5,016 nucleotides of DNA from contig JAITKH010000393.1 in the NCBI GenBank assembly GCA_031278535.1, forward strand, positions 1-5,016. The letters run 5' to 3'. The stretch comes from Planctomycetota bacterium. GTDB taxonomy: Bacteria; Planctomycetota; SZUA-567. Made by a program: the position numbers and the translations under genes. This document shows, piece by piece, positions 4,972 through 5,016 of this stretch. Numbering within the stretch: position 1 is the stretch's first letter; each line of letters starts with the position of its first letter. A model generated the notes under the pieces. It saw nothing but the letters and a program-made list of their open reading frames with translations, did not search any database and was not told the origin of the DNA.

Positions 4972-5016
4972 CGCCTTTCCGGAATCAGGCTGATGGCCTC
5001 CCCCCCGAGCGGCGGG

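Larger units (their letters stand above)
4571..5016. other. Divergent intergenic region with no convincing complete gene
   Basis: This 446-base stretch has only low-complexity, alanine/proline-rich or arginine-rich frames. It carries the ahcY leader and promoter, the rightward promoter and a series of inverted repeats, including a small CGGGA-GCT-TCCCG hairpin at 4889-4901. A plus-strand frame from ATG 4917 (MVGATMVAPGVFGRMV) is open to the window edge and could be the start of the next gene, but it has no good ribosome site, and its first codons fall inside the palindrome. I would not call it without the sequence to the right. Confidence 0.5.

Noticed and set aside
1..5016. CRISPR array, tRNA/rRNA gene or insertion sequence
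   Set aside because: I saw no regularly spaced direct repeats, no cloverleaf or rRNA-like segments, and no transposase motifs or paired terminal repeats with target duplications.

Overview
The window looks bacterial. It shows Shine-Dalgarno-type starts, sigma70-like promoter hexamers and tightly packed genes. The species cannot be fixed from the sequence. The short-form S-adenosylhomocysteine hydrolase fits anaerobic bacterial lineages such as Desulfobacterota or clostridia-like groups as well as archaea, so any placement is weak. By eye, the restriction-modification part (about 1-3154) has mixed and locally AT-rich composition, while the ahcY part (3311-4570) is strongly GC-biased at third codon positions. 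This suggests an acquired defence module next to a resident housekeeping gene.

Layout. Positions 1-404 hold the C-terminal end of a large gene whose TaqI/Eco57I-type specificity domain points to a type IIG-like or PglX-like adenine methyltransferase; its start lies outside the window. Next comes a translationally coupled pair of small genes (438-608 and 601-864). Both are uncharacterised, and the second looks shortened at its C-terminus. They are followed by a compact type II restriction-modification pair: a D12-class (Dam/DpnM-like) DNA N6-adenine methyltransferase (945-1853) and, 5 bases later, a PD-(D/E)XK restriction endonuclease with a C-terminal winged-helix-like part (1859-3154). All of these are on the plus strand and could be one transcript.

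Positions 3147-3302 keep a short open frame with coding-like codon use but no start codon, probably the 3' stump of a broken gene. Its stop and the stop of the convergent ahcY gene lie in the same perfect 14-bp palindrome (3300-3313).

The minus strand at 3311-4570 encodes S-adenosylhomocysteine hydrolase, the enzyme that removes the product inhibitor of all SAM-dependent methyltransferases, including the DNA methyltransferases next door. The neighbourhood is suggestive, but convergent orientation argues against co-transcription. Upstream of ahcY (4571-5016) I see no convincing complete gene. The stretch holds a good minus-strand promoter (17-base spacer) with an inverted repeat in its spacer, a terminator-like hairpin with a competing alternative stem in the ahcY leader, a plus-strand promoter facing away from ahcY, and then three strong inverted repeats including a 20-bp perfect palindrome. 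It reads as a divergent regulatory region for ahcY and a gene beyond the right edge.
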